NCBI RefSeq assembly: GCF_000621125.1
Contig: NZ_JHZC01000004.1
Span: forward strand, 186,001-250,000
Source of the DNA: Maribacter antarcticus DSM 21422
Lineage (GTDB): Bacteria > Bacteroidota > Bacteroidia > Flavobacteriales > Flavobacteriaceae
DNA: 64,000 nucleotides
Direction of reading: 5' to 3'
Below the pieces are notes generated by a model. That model was not told the DNA's origin. It searched no databases and saw only the letters and a list, made by a program, of their open reading frames with translations. Position 1 is the stretch's first letter. Each line of letters starts with the position of its first letter. Positions 34,587-44,119 of this stretch are shown here, in pieces. The position numbers were made by a program, and so were the translations under genes.

Positions 34587-35671
34587 TATACCTTATAGAA
34601 AGGAAGTTTTACTATGGTTGCTGGAATAGCTTTTTTTCGTACTTGAATTTGGATTTTACTACCTACTTGGGAAAGAATCGCAGGAACATAACCCAAACCG
34701 ATACCCTTGCCCATCGAAGGCGACATCGTACCGGACGTAACGACACCTATTTTTTTCCCTTGTCCGTCCACAATATCATAATCGTGTCTTGGTATACCTC
34801 TTTCGTCCAATTCAAAAGCAACCAGTTTACGTTCAGGGCCATGTGCTTTTTCTTTGGCCAAGGCCTCACTGTTTATAAAGTCTTTTGTGAATTTAGTAAT
34901 CCACCCCAGTCCGGCTTCTAGTGGGGAGGTAGTATCGTTTATATCGTTGCCGTACAGACAATACCCCATTTCTAAACGCAGGGTATCTCTTGCTGCCAAG
35001 CCAATGGGCTTAATACCAAAATTTGCACCTGCTACAAAAACCTTATCCCAAATCTGCTTTGCTTCGGAGTTCTTGCAATAAATTTCAAAACCACCAGATC
35101 CCGTGTATCCTGTAGCAGAAATAATAACGTGGTCTACACCTGCAAAATCGGCCACTTCAAAATTGTAAAACTTTATATTGGATAGGTCTACCGAGGTAAT
35201 AGATTGCATAGCTTCAATGGCTTTTGGGCCTTGAATGGCCAAAAGTGAATACTCTTCAGAAATATTTTGCATTTCTGCACCTATTGCTTCGTTGTAGGTG
35301 CTTATGTGTGCCCAATCTTTTTCTATATTGGAAGCATTTACCACGAGTAAATACTGCTCATCCTTTAGTCTGTAGATAATAAGGTCGTCTACAATACCTC
35401 CTGTTTCATTAGGCAAACAACTGTATTGCGCCTTACCAATAACGAGTTTGGAGGCATCGTTAGAACTTACTTTTTGGATAAGTTCCAATGCTTTTGGTCC
35501 GCTAATCAAAAATTCTCCCATGTGGGACACATCAAAAACGCCCACCCCAGCTCTTACGGTTTCGTGTTCTGCAGTAACGCCTTCATACGAAACAGGCATA
35601 TTGTAACCTGCAAAGGGAACCATTTTGGCGCCTAGGGACTCATGTATTTGAGATAGAGCTGTATTTTTCAT
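34586..35671 (-). CDS. gcvT: Aminomethyltransferase (glycine cleavage T protein)
   Basis: The 361-residue tetrahydrofolate-dependent enzyme takes the aminomethyl group from lipoylated H protein. Signatures are VPFAGYNMPVSYEGVTAEH (residues 18-36), GVFDVSHMGEF (about 44), RLKDEQYLLVVNASN (about 105), TGYTGSGGFEIY (about 190) and ARDTLRLEMGYCLYGND (about 230). It leads the leftward gcvT-glsA-SDR-phhB set and has a promoter box 21 bp upstream. Confidence 0.96.
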   Translation of the reverse strand: MKNTALSQIHESLGAKMVPFAGYNMPVSYEGVTAEHETVRAGVGVFDVSHMGEFLISGPKALELIQKVSSNDASKLVIGKAQYSCLPNETGGIVDDLIIYRLKDEQYLLVVNASNIEKDWAHISTYNEAIGAEMQNISEEYSLLAIQGPKAIEAMQSITSVDLSNIKFYNFEVADFAGVDHVIISATGYTGSGGFEIYCKNSEAKQIWDKVFVAGANFGIKPIGLAARDTLRLEMGYCLYGNDINDTTSPLEAGLGWITKFTKDFINSEALAKEKAHGPERKLVAFELDERGIPRHDYDIVDGQGKKIGVVTSGTMSPSMGKGIGLGYVPAILSQVGSKIQIQVRKKAIPATIVKLPFYKV

Positions 35672-35691
35672 CCTCAGAAATTTATCTATTG

Positions 35692-35699
35692 CAAATTTA
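35692..35699 (-). promoter_or_regulatory. Putative -7 box for gcvT
   Basis: CAAATTTA on the plus strand reads TAAATTTG on the minus strand, matching TANNTTTG. Transcription would start near 35686, about 15 nt before the ATG. I see no minus-33 TTG at the right distance. Confidence 0.45.
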
Positions 35700-35805
35700 T
35701 AGAATTAATTAGGGAAACCCCTAGTGCCAGTTCTTATGTTTTATATAATTTTTTGACGTTCTTTAAATCGATGATTAGAACAAAGGGGTAATTTTAATTT
35801 TTAAA

Positions 35806-37431
35806 ATGAAAGCGATGCTAAGGAATACTTTATTTACTACACTAGGAATTTTACTCGTAATTCAACTCAACGGTCAGGATACGCCGGCCGATTATCTGTC
35901 TGCCGATTTTCATAAAGAACGTCGCGAAAAGGTACGCGAAATGATGTCTCCCAATAGCGTGTTGGTGTTTTTTGCCAATCCTGAAAGAAATAGGGCCAAC
36001 GATGTAGATTATATCTACCACCAAGACCCGGATTTTTATTACCTCACAGGATATAGGGAGCCCAATGCCGTGCTACTTGTTTTTTCCGATAGTCAGCAAA
36101 ACACGGCGGGAGAAACCTACAACGATCTCATATATGTGCAGGAACGGGACGCGAAGGCAGAACAATGGGACGGCAAGCGCTTGGGCGTAGAAGGGACAAA
36201 GGAAAAATTAGGTTTCACTATGGCGTTTAATGGTGATGAATTTTCAACTACTATGGTTGATTTTCCTTCTTTTGATACCGTTTCATTTTTTGATTTTGAG
36301 AACGATTATAGGGATAAACGGGGAGCGGCCGATTTGTATGACCTGATTAAAACCTTTAAGGAAAAGGCCAATTATCCGGCGGACTATGATGCCAAGAAAC
36401 AGGAATTGTATTCCATGATTACCTCTACACCTATTGAAAATAGTGCCAATGTAGCGCAGATTCTGGGACGTTATTTGAATAATTATGCCAATTTAGAGGA
36501 GGATGAATTGTTGAAAGGCTTTGTAAGTGCTGCGGACGAAGCCGTGCGTAAGGAAATACGTGAAAAAGTGCTCATTGTTCAAAAAACCAACAACTTGGAT
36601 TCTTCCATGATTTCCGAAATTATGAATACGCTAAGGGAGACCAAAACGGAAGAGGAACTCGTTTTGTTAAAAAAAGCAATCGAGATTTCTGCGGTGGGGC
36701 AAATCGAGGTAATGAAGGCCATGCATCCCAACATGTCCGAAACCGAAATACAAGGGGTGCATGAATATGTTTACAGAAAATATGGAGCAGCACATGAGGG
36801 GTATCCCGCTATAGTTGGGGGCGGTAACAATGGTTGTATCTTACATTATATCGAAAATAATAAACCGGAGGTAGGCAACGATTTGGTGCTGATGGATTTA
36901 GGAGCGGAATATCACGGGTATACTGCCGATGTAACCCGAACCATTCCTGCGGATGGTAGTTTTTCTAAAGAACAAAAGGTTATTTATGATATTGTTTATG
37001 ATGCACAGGAAGCCGGTATAGCTGTTAGTGTGGTCGGAGCTTCTTTCCAATCGCCTGGCAACGCGGCCAGTGAGGTAGTGGCCAAAGGTTTGTTAAAACT
37101 TGGAATTATAAAGGAAAGGAGCCAAGCAAAAACTTATTTCCCCCATGGAACTTCCCATTATTTAGGCTTAGATGTGCACGATAAAGGCACTTACGGGCCG
37201 TTTAAACCAAATACGGTAATTACTGTGGAGCCCGGTATCTATATTCCAGAAGGTAGCGATTGTGACAAAAAGTGGTGGGGCATTGCGGTGAGGATAGAGG
37301 ATGACATTCTTATTACCGAAAATGGCCCCGTAAATTTATCTGCCATAGCCCCTAGGACAACTAAAGCCATTGAAGCTATGATGAAACAGAACAGTCCTTT
37401 AGATGATTTTGTACTGCCCAATTTGGATTAA
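35806..37431 (+). CDS. Secreted Xaa-Pro aminopeptidase (M24B)
   Basis: The 541-residue protein begins with a probable signal peptide (hydrophobic residues 8-21, cleavage near LNGQ). The aminopeptidase P N-terminal domain follows (RREKVREMMSPNSVLVFFANPERNRANDVDY in part, YHQDPDFYYLTGYREP near 70). The C-terminal pita-bread domain has metal ligands in DLGAEYHGYTADVTRT (about 366), FPHGTSHYLGLDVHD (about 446), VEPGIYI (about 475) and RIEDD (about 500). It removes N-terminal residues before proline, probably in the periplasm or outside. Codon use looks slightly more GC-rich than neighbours. It overlaps convergent thrC by 4 bp. Confidence 0.93.
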   Translation: MKAMLRNTLFTTLGILLVIQLNGQDTPADYLSADFHKERREKVREMMSPNSVLVFFANPERNRANDVDYIYHQDPDFYYLTGYREPNAVLLVFSDSQQNTAGETYNDLIYVQERDAKAEQWDGKRLGVEGTKEKLGFTMAFNGDEFSTTMVDFPSFDTVSFFDFENDYRDKRGAADLYDLIKTFKEKANYPADYDAKKQELYSMITSTPIENSANVAQILGRYLNNYANLEEDELLKGFVSAADEAVRKEIREKVLIVQKTNNLDSSMISEIMNTLRETKTEEELVLLKKAIEISAVGQIEVMKAMHPNMSETEIQGVHEYVYRKYGAAHEGYPAIVGGGNNGCILHYIENNKPEVGNDLVLMDLGAEYHGYTADVTRTIPADGSFSKEQKVIYDIVYDAQEAGIAVSVVGASFQSPGNAASEVVAKGLLKLGIIKERSQAKTYFPHGTSHYLGLDVHDKGTYGPFKPNTVITVEPGIYIPEGSDCDKKWWGIAVRIEDDILITENGPVNLSAIAPRTTKAIEAMMKQNSPLDDFVLPNLD

Positions 37432-38744
37432 CGATTCAATAAATAGGTTTTTAGTTCATGATAGCTTTTAATGGAAATTGATATTTTTTCTTTGTCCATT
37501 ACTTTCTGGATTTGAATAGGAATATCCAGTTTTTGCCCAATTGTCTCCTCTACAATATCCAAAAACTTGACGGGATGCGCGGTTTCTAGAAAAACACCAT
37601 AAACATCTGGATGGTTTTTCTGATATGTTTTAAGGCCTAAATAACCAATAGCACCATGTGGGTCTGCAATGTAGGCGCTCTTTTTATAAATATCTAAAAG
37701 AGCCTTTCTCGTTTCTGTATCGGTATAGGAGAAGGAGGAGAGCTGTTTTCCCAGTTTTGTGAAATCGTCTTGGAAGAGATGCCGTATCCGGATAAAATTA
37801 CTTGGGTCTCCTACGTCCATAGCATTTGAAATAGTGGCTCTTGAAGGCTTGGGATCATATGAACCCGTTTTCATAAATTGTGGTACGGTATCGTTTGCAT
37901 TAGTAGCGGCTATAAAGTGAGCTACGGGCATTCCTAATCGTTGTGCAACCATTCCCGCGCAGATGTTTCCAAAATTTCCGCTAGGAACGGAAAAAACGAT
38001 ATCCTGTATCGGCGTCTTTTTTTCTTCTGCCGCAATGCGCAGCTGCTTGTAGGCGAACAAAAAGTAAAATAATTGTGGTAGCCATCTTGCCACGTTGATG
38101 GAGTTTGCCGAAGTCAATTGCATATTTTGTATCAGCTCATTGTCTAGAAAAGCTGTTTTTACCATGGTTTGGCAATCGTCAAAAGTTCCATCAACCTTCA
38201 AAGCGGTAATGTTTTGTCCTAAGGTAGTCAACTGCCGTTCTTGAATATCACTCACTTTACCGCTAGGGTATAGGATGACCACTTTCACACCTTTTACCCC
38301 TAAAAAACCATTAGCAACTGCGCCTCCAGTATCTCCGGAAGTAGCCACAAGGACGGTTACTTCATTTTCTTCATTTTTGGAAAAATAACTTAAGCAATTG
38401 GCCATAAAACGAGCGCCCACATCCTTGAAGGCCATAGTGGGTCCGTGAAACAGTTCCAAGGTGGCTATGTTTTTCTCTATCTCTACCAATGGAAATTCAA
38501 AATCAAGCACGTTTGTAAGAATCTCTTTTAGTTTTTCGTTAGGGATTTCGTCAGATACAAATTGATGAATGGCATTAAAGGCAATTTCCTGATTGGAAAT
38601 CTGGGTTATACCGGCAAAGAACGAAGCAGGGAGAAGTGTTATTTTCTCAGGAAAATAAAGACCACGGTCTGGCGCAATTCCCTTTATTACGGCATCTTTG
38701 AAAGATACCTTAGGAGCTTCTTGGTTTAGGCTATAAAAATTCAT
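37428..38744 (-). CDS. thrC: Threonine synthase
   Basis: The 438-residue PLP enzyme makes threonine from phosphohomoserine. It has LFHGPTMAFKDVGARFMANCL with the Schiff-base lysine (about residue 110), VATSGDTGGAVANGFLG (about 131), SANSINVARWLPQ (about 195) and VPSGNFGNICAG (about 240). It is last of the thrA-thrB-thrC genes, 21 bp after thrB. Confidence 0.96.
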   Translation of the reverse strand: MNFYSLNQEAPKVSFKDAVIKGIAPDRGLYFPEKITLLPASFFAGITQISNQEIAFNAIHQFVSDEIPNEKLKEILTNVLDFEFPLVEIEKNIATLELFHGPTMAFKDVGARFMANCLSYFSKNEENEVTVLVATSGDTGGAVANGFLGVKGVKVVILYPSGKVSDIQERQLTTLGQNITALKVDGTFDDCQTMVKTAFLDNELIQNMQLTSANSINVARWLPQLFYFLFAYKQLRIAAEEKKTPIQDIVFSVPSGNFGNICAGMVAQRLGMPVAHFIAATNANDTVPQFMKTGSYDPKPSRATISNAMDVGDPSNFIRIRHLFQDDFTKLGKQLSSFSYTDTETRKALLDIYKKSAYIADPHGAIGYLGLKTYQKNHPDVYGVFLETAHPVKFLDIVEETIGQKLDIPIQIQKVMDKEKISISIKSYHELKTYLLNR

Positions 38745-38765
38745 GGGCTTGCATCCTTAGTTTTG

Positions 38766-39698
38766 TTACTTCTTGTTTTGTAGTTGTTTAATACCACTTG
38801 TATTAATCTTGGATATGTGTACGTCAAAGTCAATTCCTATTTTTTTATATACCTCTTTCATGGCCTTACCCACTATTTTTGCGGCATGTTCACCTTTGCT
38901 AAAAGAAAAAATAGAAGGGCCAGAACCAGAAATACCGCAACCCAAGGCACCGTTTTCTATTGCGGCGGTCTTGATTGCATCAAAACCCGGGATTAAAATA
39001 GATCGTATGGGTTCTACAATATGGTCTTCCAAAGATCTACTAATTAAATCGTAATCGGATGTGAACAGACCCGCAATCAAACCACCGAGGTTACCCCATT
39101 GCTTGATTCCATCTTCTAAGCTTATGGTGGTTTTTAAGATTTTTCTAGAGTCGGAAGTTTTTACTTCTATCTGTGGATGTATAACTGTTGCGTAAAGATT
39201 CTTTGGAGAAGGGATTGGAATAACATCTAAAGGAGAATAGCTACGAACCAAACTAAAGCCTCCAAAAAGAGCTGGGGCAACATTATCCGCATGTGCTACA
39301 CCACTAGCCAAACGTTCGCCTTCCATGGCGAATTTCACCAGCTCCAAGGTCGAGAACGGGGTATCCAATAATTTATTCATTGCCCAAACTGCACCTGCAG
39401 AACTTGCCGCACTACTTCCTATTCCGCTTCCAGCCTTTATTTTCTTATAAATTTCTATTTCAAAACCCCCATCGTAATCGCTTAGAGCTAAGAGTGCTAA
39501 TCCAGCTACTCCCGCTACGTTTAGGTGCGTTTCCATGGGTAGTTGTTGTCCTTCAAGCTTCGTGATTCTAATACCTTTCTCCTGGGTTTTTCTAACCACC
39601 ATTTCGTCTCCAATAGTGTCTAATGCAACCCCGAGGACATCAAATCCGCAAGATATATTGGCTATTGTAGCTGGGCAAAAGACTCTAATTTCGTTCAT
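38766..39698 (-). CDS. thrB: Homoserine kinase
   Basis: The 310-residue GHMP kinase phosphorylates homoserine. It starts FCPATIANISCGFDVLGVAL, has the ATP-binding KAGSGIGSSAASSAGAVWAMN (GSGIGSSAAS, about residue 90) and late LGCGISGSGPSIFSF (about 257). It lies 97 bp downstream of thrA and 21 bp before thrC, completing the homoserine-to-threonine branch. Confidence 0.96.
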   Translation of the reverse strand: MNEIRVFCPATIANISCGFDVLGVALDTIGDEMVVRKTQEKGIRITKLEGQQLPMETHLNVAGVAGLALLALSDYDGGFEIEIYKKIKAGSGIGSSAASSAGAVWAMNKLLDTPFSTLELVKFAMEGERLASGVAHADNVAPALFGGFSLVRSYSPLDVIPIPSPKNLYATVIHPQIEVKTSDSRKILKTTISLEDGIKQWGNLGGLIAGLFTSDYDLISRSLEDHIVEPIRSILIPGFDAIKTAAIENGALGCGISGSGPSIFSFSKGEHAAKIVGKAMKEVYKKIGIDFDVHISKINTSGIKQLQNKK

Positions 39699-39795
39699 AC
39701 AAAGTTTTCTGTTGTTTTAATTTTCTGTTCTTTAAAGCGATAACCAAATTAGAATTTATACAAACGCTACACTATAGAGACTTGGAACCCTTATT

Positions 39796-42237
39796 TTAAA
39801 AGTTGCCAATCCGAATAATATCTGCAAAGATACCGGATGCTGTAACATCTGCTCCAGCACCTGCTCCTTTTACAATCAAGGGTTGTGTTGGGTACCTGTC
39901 CGTGAAGAATAACACAATATTATCACTTCCTTCCAAATTGTAAAAGTCGTGACCTTTGGGGATTTCCTGTAATCCAACACTTGCTTTTCCATTTTCAAAT
40001 TGTGCTACATACTTGAGCTTGGTGTCCTTCTCCGTCGCTTGGCTATATATTTTTTGAAAATCTTCTTCGTATTTTTTTAAAGAAGCAAAAAAAGTTTCAT
40101 TAGAATCAGTAGCTAGGCTTTCTTTAGGAAGAAAAGAATTGTTGCCAATATCCTCAATCTCCAATTGATTTCCGCTCTCACGAGCCAGAATCAATATTTT
40201 ACGCATGACATCTACACCGCTTAGGTCAATTTTTGGATCTGGTTCTGTATAGCCTTCGTTCTTTGCTTGCATTACTACATCATGAAACGTAGTTGTATTG
40301 TTGAAATTATTGAACACAAAATTTAGGCTGCCTGATAATACAGCTTGAATTTTTTGGATTTTATCTCCTGAAGCAACAAGATGTTTTAGGGTGTCTATAA
40401 TCGGTAAGCCTGCCCCTACGTTGGTTTCAAAAAGAAAGGGAGCATTATAGGTACGTGCTAATTGCTTTAACTCAAGATAGTTTGAATATTGAGAAGAACA
40501 TGCAATTTTATTACAAGTTACCACCGATATACTGTTTGCTAAATACGCTTTATAGGTCTGGGAAACTGCTTCGTTGGCGGTGTTATCCACAAAAATACTA
40601 TTACGTAAATTTAATCTGTTCACAGTTTTAAAAAATTCTTCTTTATCGGCCTTGACTCCTTCTGTTAAAAGTGAAACCCAATTTTTTAGGGGAATGCCAT
40701 TATCGTCAAAAGTCATGGTTCTGGAATTTGAAATGCCTACGACCCTAACATTTAATTTTAGGTTATCTTTTAGATACTTTTTTTGCTTCTGTACTTGACC
40801 TAAAAATTTGGAGCCCACATTACCAACGCCCATAACAAAAAGGTTCAGCTGCTTTATGTTCTCCTCAAAAAATTCTTCATGTAAGGCATTCAGCGCTTTC
40901 TTTACATCCTTCTCATCAACAACACAAGAGATGTTACGCTCCGAGGCACCTTGTGCAATAACTCTGATATTAATATTATTTTTCCCAAGGGTACTGAACA
41001 TTTTACCGCTCAATCCTTGATGATTTTTCATATTATCACCTATCAAAGCAACTATGGCTAGTGATGTCTCGGGAACTACCTTATTGATATGCCCGCGCTC
41101 TATTAGATATGCGAAGGCTTCGTTTACAGCTTCCACTGCAGCAGCAACATCCTCTGCGGAAATACCGATACAAATGGAATGTTCCGAGGAAGCTTGTGTT
41201 ATAAGCACGACGCTGATATTGGCCTGGGAAAGAACTTCAAAAAATTGTTTGGATATACCGGTAATACCAACCATACCTGGTCCTTCAAGGGATAGTAATG
41301 CTATATGTTCTATGTGACTTATACCACGAACCGTTTTCCCTTTCTCGTTTTTGGATTTAGTAATCAAGGTGCCATACTCAGCTGGACTAAAGGTATTTTT
41401 AATACGTATGGATATGCCTTTGGCCAGAACAGGTTGTATGGTTGGTGGGTACAGTACTTTCGCCCCAAAATGGGAAAGCTCCATTGCTTCTTCGTAGGAG
41501 ATGTGGGCAATAGGTTTGGCTTGTTTTACCATTTTTGGGTTTGCCGTATACATACCACTAACATCAGTCCAAATCTCTAAGACCTCTGCATTTAATGCAG
41601 CTGCATATAATGCAGCCGTGTAGTCAGACCCACCTCTTCCTAGTGTAGTTGCATCTCCATCTTCAGATCTAGCAATAAACCCAGGACAGATAACCACCTT
41701 GTGATTTGAGGTGTTAAAATAATCGATACAGTTTCTATTCGTTTTCTTTAAATTAATGGTTGTTCTACCATGTGTCATTCCCGTAACAATGAGTTCCCTA
41801 CTATCTTTATACCCGCAATTAATTCCTTGGCTTTCAAAATATTCACTTATAATATAGGAGGAAAGTAATTCTCCGTAGGATACTATTTTATCCGAAAGCT
41901 TTTTAGTGATTTCACCAATGGAAAAAGCACCGTCTAAGAGTGTTTCTAGAACATTGAGTTCTTTTTTTACGTTACTTAATACCTTGCTTTGGTCTGTAAC
42001 AGGGAGTAAAATTTTAATAGCTTCTAAGTGTCGGTTTTCGATTTGTTTTAGAATACTTTTATAAGAGTTGTCTTGGTTTTTCGCCAGAGTACCCGCATTT
42101 ATAAGTTCATCCGTAACGCCACCGAATGCCGAAACAACAATGATGATTTTATCAGTATACCCATCGATGATATTTTTTATTTTGCCAATGTTTTCAGGAC
42201 TTGCAACAGATGTGCCGCCAAACTTTAATACTTGCAT
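39796..42237 (-). CDS. thrA: Bifunctional aspartokinase / homoserine dehydrogenase
   Basis: The 813-residue fusion carries out the first and third steps of the aspartate pathway. The aspartokinase part starts LKFGGTSVASPENI and contains TTLGRGGSDYTAALYAAAL (about 195-213). Two ACT regions follow (from about residue 315; GITGISKQFFEVLSQANISV and KMFSTLGKNNINIRVIAQGA), which bind threonine in homologues. The homoserine dehydrogenase part runs from about 465 to the end, with VMGVGNVGSKFLGQV and GAGAGADVTASGIFADI. A strong promoter and a putative leader peptide precede it. Confidence 0.97.
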   Translation of the reverse strand: MQVLKFGGTSVASPENIGKIKNIIDGYTDKIIIVVSAFGGVTDELINAGTLAKNQDNSYKSILKQIENRHLEAIKILLPVTDQSKVLSNVKKELNVLETLLDGAFSIGEITKKLSDKIVSYGELLSSYIISEYFESQGINCGYKDSRELIVTGMTHGRTTINLKKTNRNCIDYFNTSNHKVVICPGFIARSEDGDATTLGRGGSDYTAALYAAALNAEVLEIWTDVSGMYTANPKMVKQAKPIAHISYEEAMELSHFGAKVLYPPTIQPVLAKGISIRIKNTFSPAEYGTLITKSKNEKGKTVRGISHIEHIALLSLEGPGMVGITGISKQFFEVLSQANISVVLITQASSEHSICIGISAEDVAAAVEAVNEAFAYLIERGHINKVVPETSLAIVALIGDNMKNHQGLSGKMFSTLGKNNINIRVIAQGASERNISCVVDEKDVKKALNALHEEFFEENIKQLNLFVMGVGNVGSKFLGQVQKQKKYLKDNLKLNVRVVGISNSRTMTFDDNGIPLKNWVSLLTEGVKADKEEFFKTVNRLNLRNSIFVDNTANEAVSQTYKAYLANSISVVTCNKIACSSQYSNYLELKQLARTYNAPFLFETNVGAGLPIIDTLKHLVASGDKIQKIQAVLSGSLNFVFNNFNNTTTFHDVVMQAKNEGYTEPDPKIDLSGVDVMRKILILARESGNQLEIEDIGNNSFLPKESLATDSNETFFASLKKYEEDFQKIYSQATEKDTKLKYVAQFENGKASVGLQEIPKGHDFYNLEGSDNIVLFFTDRYPTQPLIVKGAGAGADVTASGIFADIIRIGNF

Positions 42238-42304
42238 ACGAGGTAATTATTAACTTTTTATAAATTAAAATTATGATGGTGTAGGAGACGTAGAATACTA
42301 GTTT

Positions 42305-42397
42305 TTAACCCCTAAGGGTAAAGCATGCCTCAAGAGTAACTATCATTTTAATTGCTGTTAAACGAGGAACTGTTGAGCGGAAATCAGTACTAATCAT
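42305..42397 (-). CDS. Putative 30-residue thr operon leader peptide
   Basis: A 30-codon frame starts with ATG at 42397, about 10 nt after the predicted transcription start, and ends with TAA at 42305, 67 nt before thrA. Five of 30 residues are threonine (positions 4, 9, 14, 21, 27) and three are isoleucine (2, 16, 19), the amino acids sensed by known thr attenuators. The stop codon lies in a small stem that pairs ACCC with GGGT. I see no intrinsic terminator with a T tract after it, so control would have to act by another route, for example Rho or translation. It may also be chance. Confidence 0.45.
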   Translation of the reverse strand: MISTDFRSTVPRLTAIKMIVTLEACFTLRG

Positions 42398-42413
42398 ACT
42401 ATTTGATAAGGGT

Positions 42414-42444
42414 CAAAAGTAGTACATTTGATTTTCTAAACAAA
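42414..42444 (-). promoter_or_regulatory. Promoter of the thr operon
   Basis: On the minus strand TTTG (42444-42441) and TACTTTTG (42421-42414) are separated by 19 bp, an ideal match to the Bacteroidota primary sigma consensus. Transcription would start near 42408, giving a leader of about 170 nt before thrA. Confidence 0.7.
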
Positions 42445-42497
42445 TGATTCCACAATTTTTTACCGAATCGTTATTTTTACCTTAATAAAACTACGGA

Positions 42498-44042
42498 ATG
42501 AAGCTTTTTAGTGCGGAACAAATATATGCTGCTGATAAATTCACAATAGAGAAACAAAAGATTACAACCGATGAGTTGATGGAACGATCTGCCGTTCAAA
42601 TTTTTAAATGGATGCACCTGAGAATGCAAGGGGCTCCTGTAAAAATTCATTTGTTTTGCGGTATTGGTAATAATGGCGGCGACGGGATTGCTCTGGCACG
42701 TCACCTTCAAGAGCATGGCTACAATATTGTGGTATATGTGGTTAACTATAGTACCAAACGTTCAAAGGATTTCTTAATTAATTTAGACAGGCTCAAGGAC
42801 CGAAAAATATGGCCAAACTTCATGGATTCGGATTGTGAATTTCCCGAGATAGGCGTAGATGATATTATTGTAGATGCTATTTTTGGTATAGGGTTGAATA
42901 GGGCACCTGCCGATTGGGTAGGAAAACTTATAGCGCACCTTCACACCTCAAAAGCCTTTATACTGTCGGTGGATATTCCGTCTGGCATGTATTCGGATAG
43001 GGTTCCCAAAGAGAAGGATGCCGTAGTAAAGGCCAATTTTGTATTGAGTTTTCAGACACCAAAATTGGTGTTCTTTCTGCCTGAAACTGGAATTTTTGTG
43101 GACCAGTGGGAAGTTTTGGATATAGGCTTAGATGTTGAGTTTTTAACCAAAGAAGAAACTGATTATACGCTTATCGGTAAAAATGAGGTGCTTCCAATGT
43201 ATATTCCTAGGCGTAAGTTTTCGCATAAAGGAACATATGGTCATGCATTAATTATAGGGGGTAGCTATGGCAAAATTGGTGCTGTTAAATTAGCCAGTAT
43301 GGCTGCGTTAAAAATTGGTAGTGGCTTGGTAACTTCTTACGTGCCTACCTGCGGATATGATATTTTACAAACGGCATTGCCAGAAGCTATGGTATTGACA
43401 GAAGGAAAAACCACTATCTCTAAAATAGATTTCGATATTACACCCACGGTAATTGGTCTTGGTATGGGAATGGGTATTGCACCGGAAACCATAAAAGGGT
43501 TTGCTGCCTTTTTAAAGACGAATACGTTACCCTTAGTTATTGATGCGGATGGTCTAAATATTCTCGCGTTGCAGAGGGAATTGTGCTCCTATCTACCTAA
43601 GCAAAGCGTGCTAACCCCGCATCCGGGAGAACTAGAAAGACTGATTGGAAAATGGAAGGATGACTTTGATAAGCTAGATAAAGTAAAAGCTTTTTCCACA
43701 GAATTTGATTGTATTGTAATTATTAAAGGGTCACATACCATAACTGTTTACCAAGATAAGGGGTTCGTGAATACCACAGGAAACCCAGGAATGGCAACTG
43801 CGGGTTGTGGAGATGTGCTTACCGGAATCGTTACTGGATTAATTGCCCAGGGTTACGAGCCTGTGCATGCTGCTATATTTGGCGTATACCTCCACGGTAA
43901 GTCTGCCGACTTACGAATTGAGTTTACGGGGTATCAGTCTTTAATAGCCTCGGATGTGTCAGAAGGTTTGGCAGCTGCCTATTTAGACCTTTTTAAAATG
44001 CCAGATGCTGTTCAGCAAACAGAAAGCGAAACTCCTGAATAG
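42498..44042 (+). CDS. nnr: Bifunctional NAD(P)HX epimerase / ADP-dependent dehydratase
   Basis: The 514-residue protein repairs hydrated NADH and NADPH. The N-terminal YjeF epimerase domain (1 to about 215) has LFCGIGNNGGDGIALARHL (about 51) and VDAIFGIGLNR (about 130). The C-terminal kinase-like dehydratase has GGSYGKIGAVKLASMAALK (about 253), DADGLNIL (about 348), LTPHPGELERL (about 373) and NPGMATAGCGDVLTGIVTGL (about 428). It is divergent from thrA and ends at the hairpin at 44075-44119. Confidence 0.95.
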   Translation: MKLFSAEQIYAADKFTIEKQKITTDELMERSAVQIFKWMHLRMQGAPVKIHLFCGIGNNGGDGIALARHLQEHGYNIVVYVVNYSTKRSKDFLINLDRLKDRKIWPNFMDSDCEFPEIGVDDIIVDAIFGIGLNRAPADWVGKLIAHLHTSKAFILSVDIPSGMYSDRVPKEKDAVVKANFVLSFQTPKLVFFLPETGIFVDQWEVLDIGLDVEFLTKEETDYTLIGKNEVLPMYIPRRKFSHKGTYGHALIIGGSYGKIGAVKLASMAALKIGSGLVTSYVPTCGYDILQTALPEAMVLTEGKTTISKIDFDITPTVIGLGMGMGIAPETIKGFAAFLKTNTLPLVIDADGLNILALQRELCSYLPKQSVLTPHPGELERLIGKWKDDFDKLDKVKAFSTEFDCIVIIKGSHTITVYQDKGFVNTTGNPGMATAGCGDVLTGIVTGLIAQGYEPVHAAIFGVYLHGKSADLRIEFTGYQSLIASDVSEGLAAAYLDLFKMPDAVQQTESETPE

Positions 44043-44074
44043 TGTTTAGAAAGAACGTTGTTATTAAAGAATCT

Positions 44075-44119
44075 AACAAGACTAAAAGGAAAATTTATTT
44101 TCTTTTTAGTCTTGTTTTT
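44075..44119. terminator. Bidirectional terminator between nnr and the gene at 44095
   Basis: A 19-bp stem with a single G-T mismatch pairs 44075-44093 with 44098-44116 (AACAAGACTAAAAGGAAAA on the left arm), followed by T residues on the plus strand. It also covers the last codons of the leftward gene at 44095. Confidence 0.8.
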
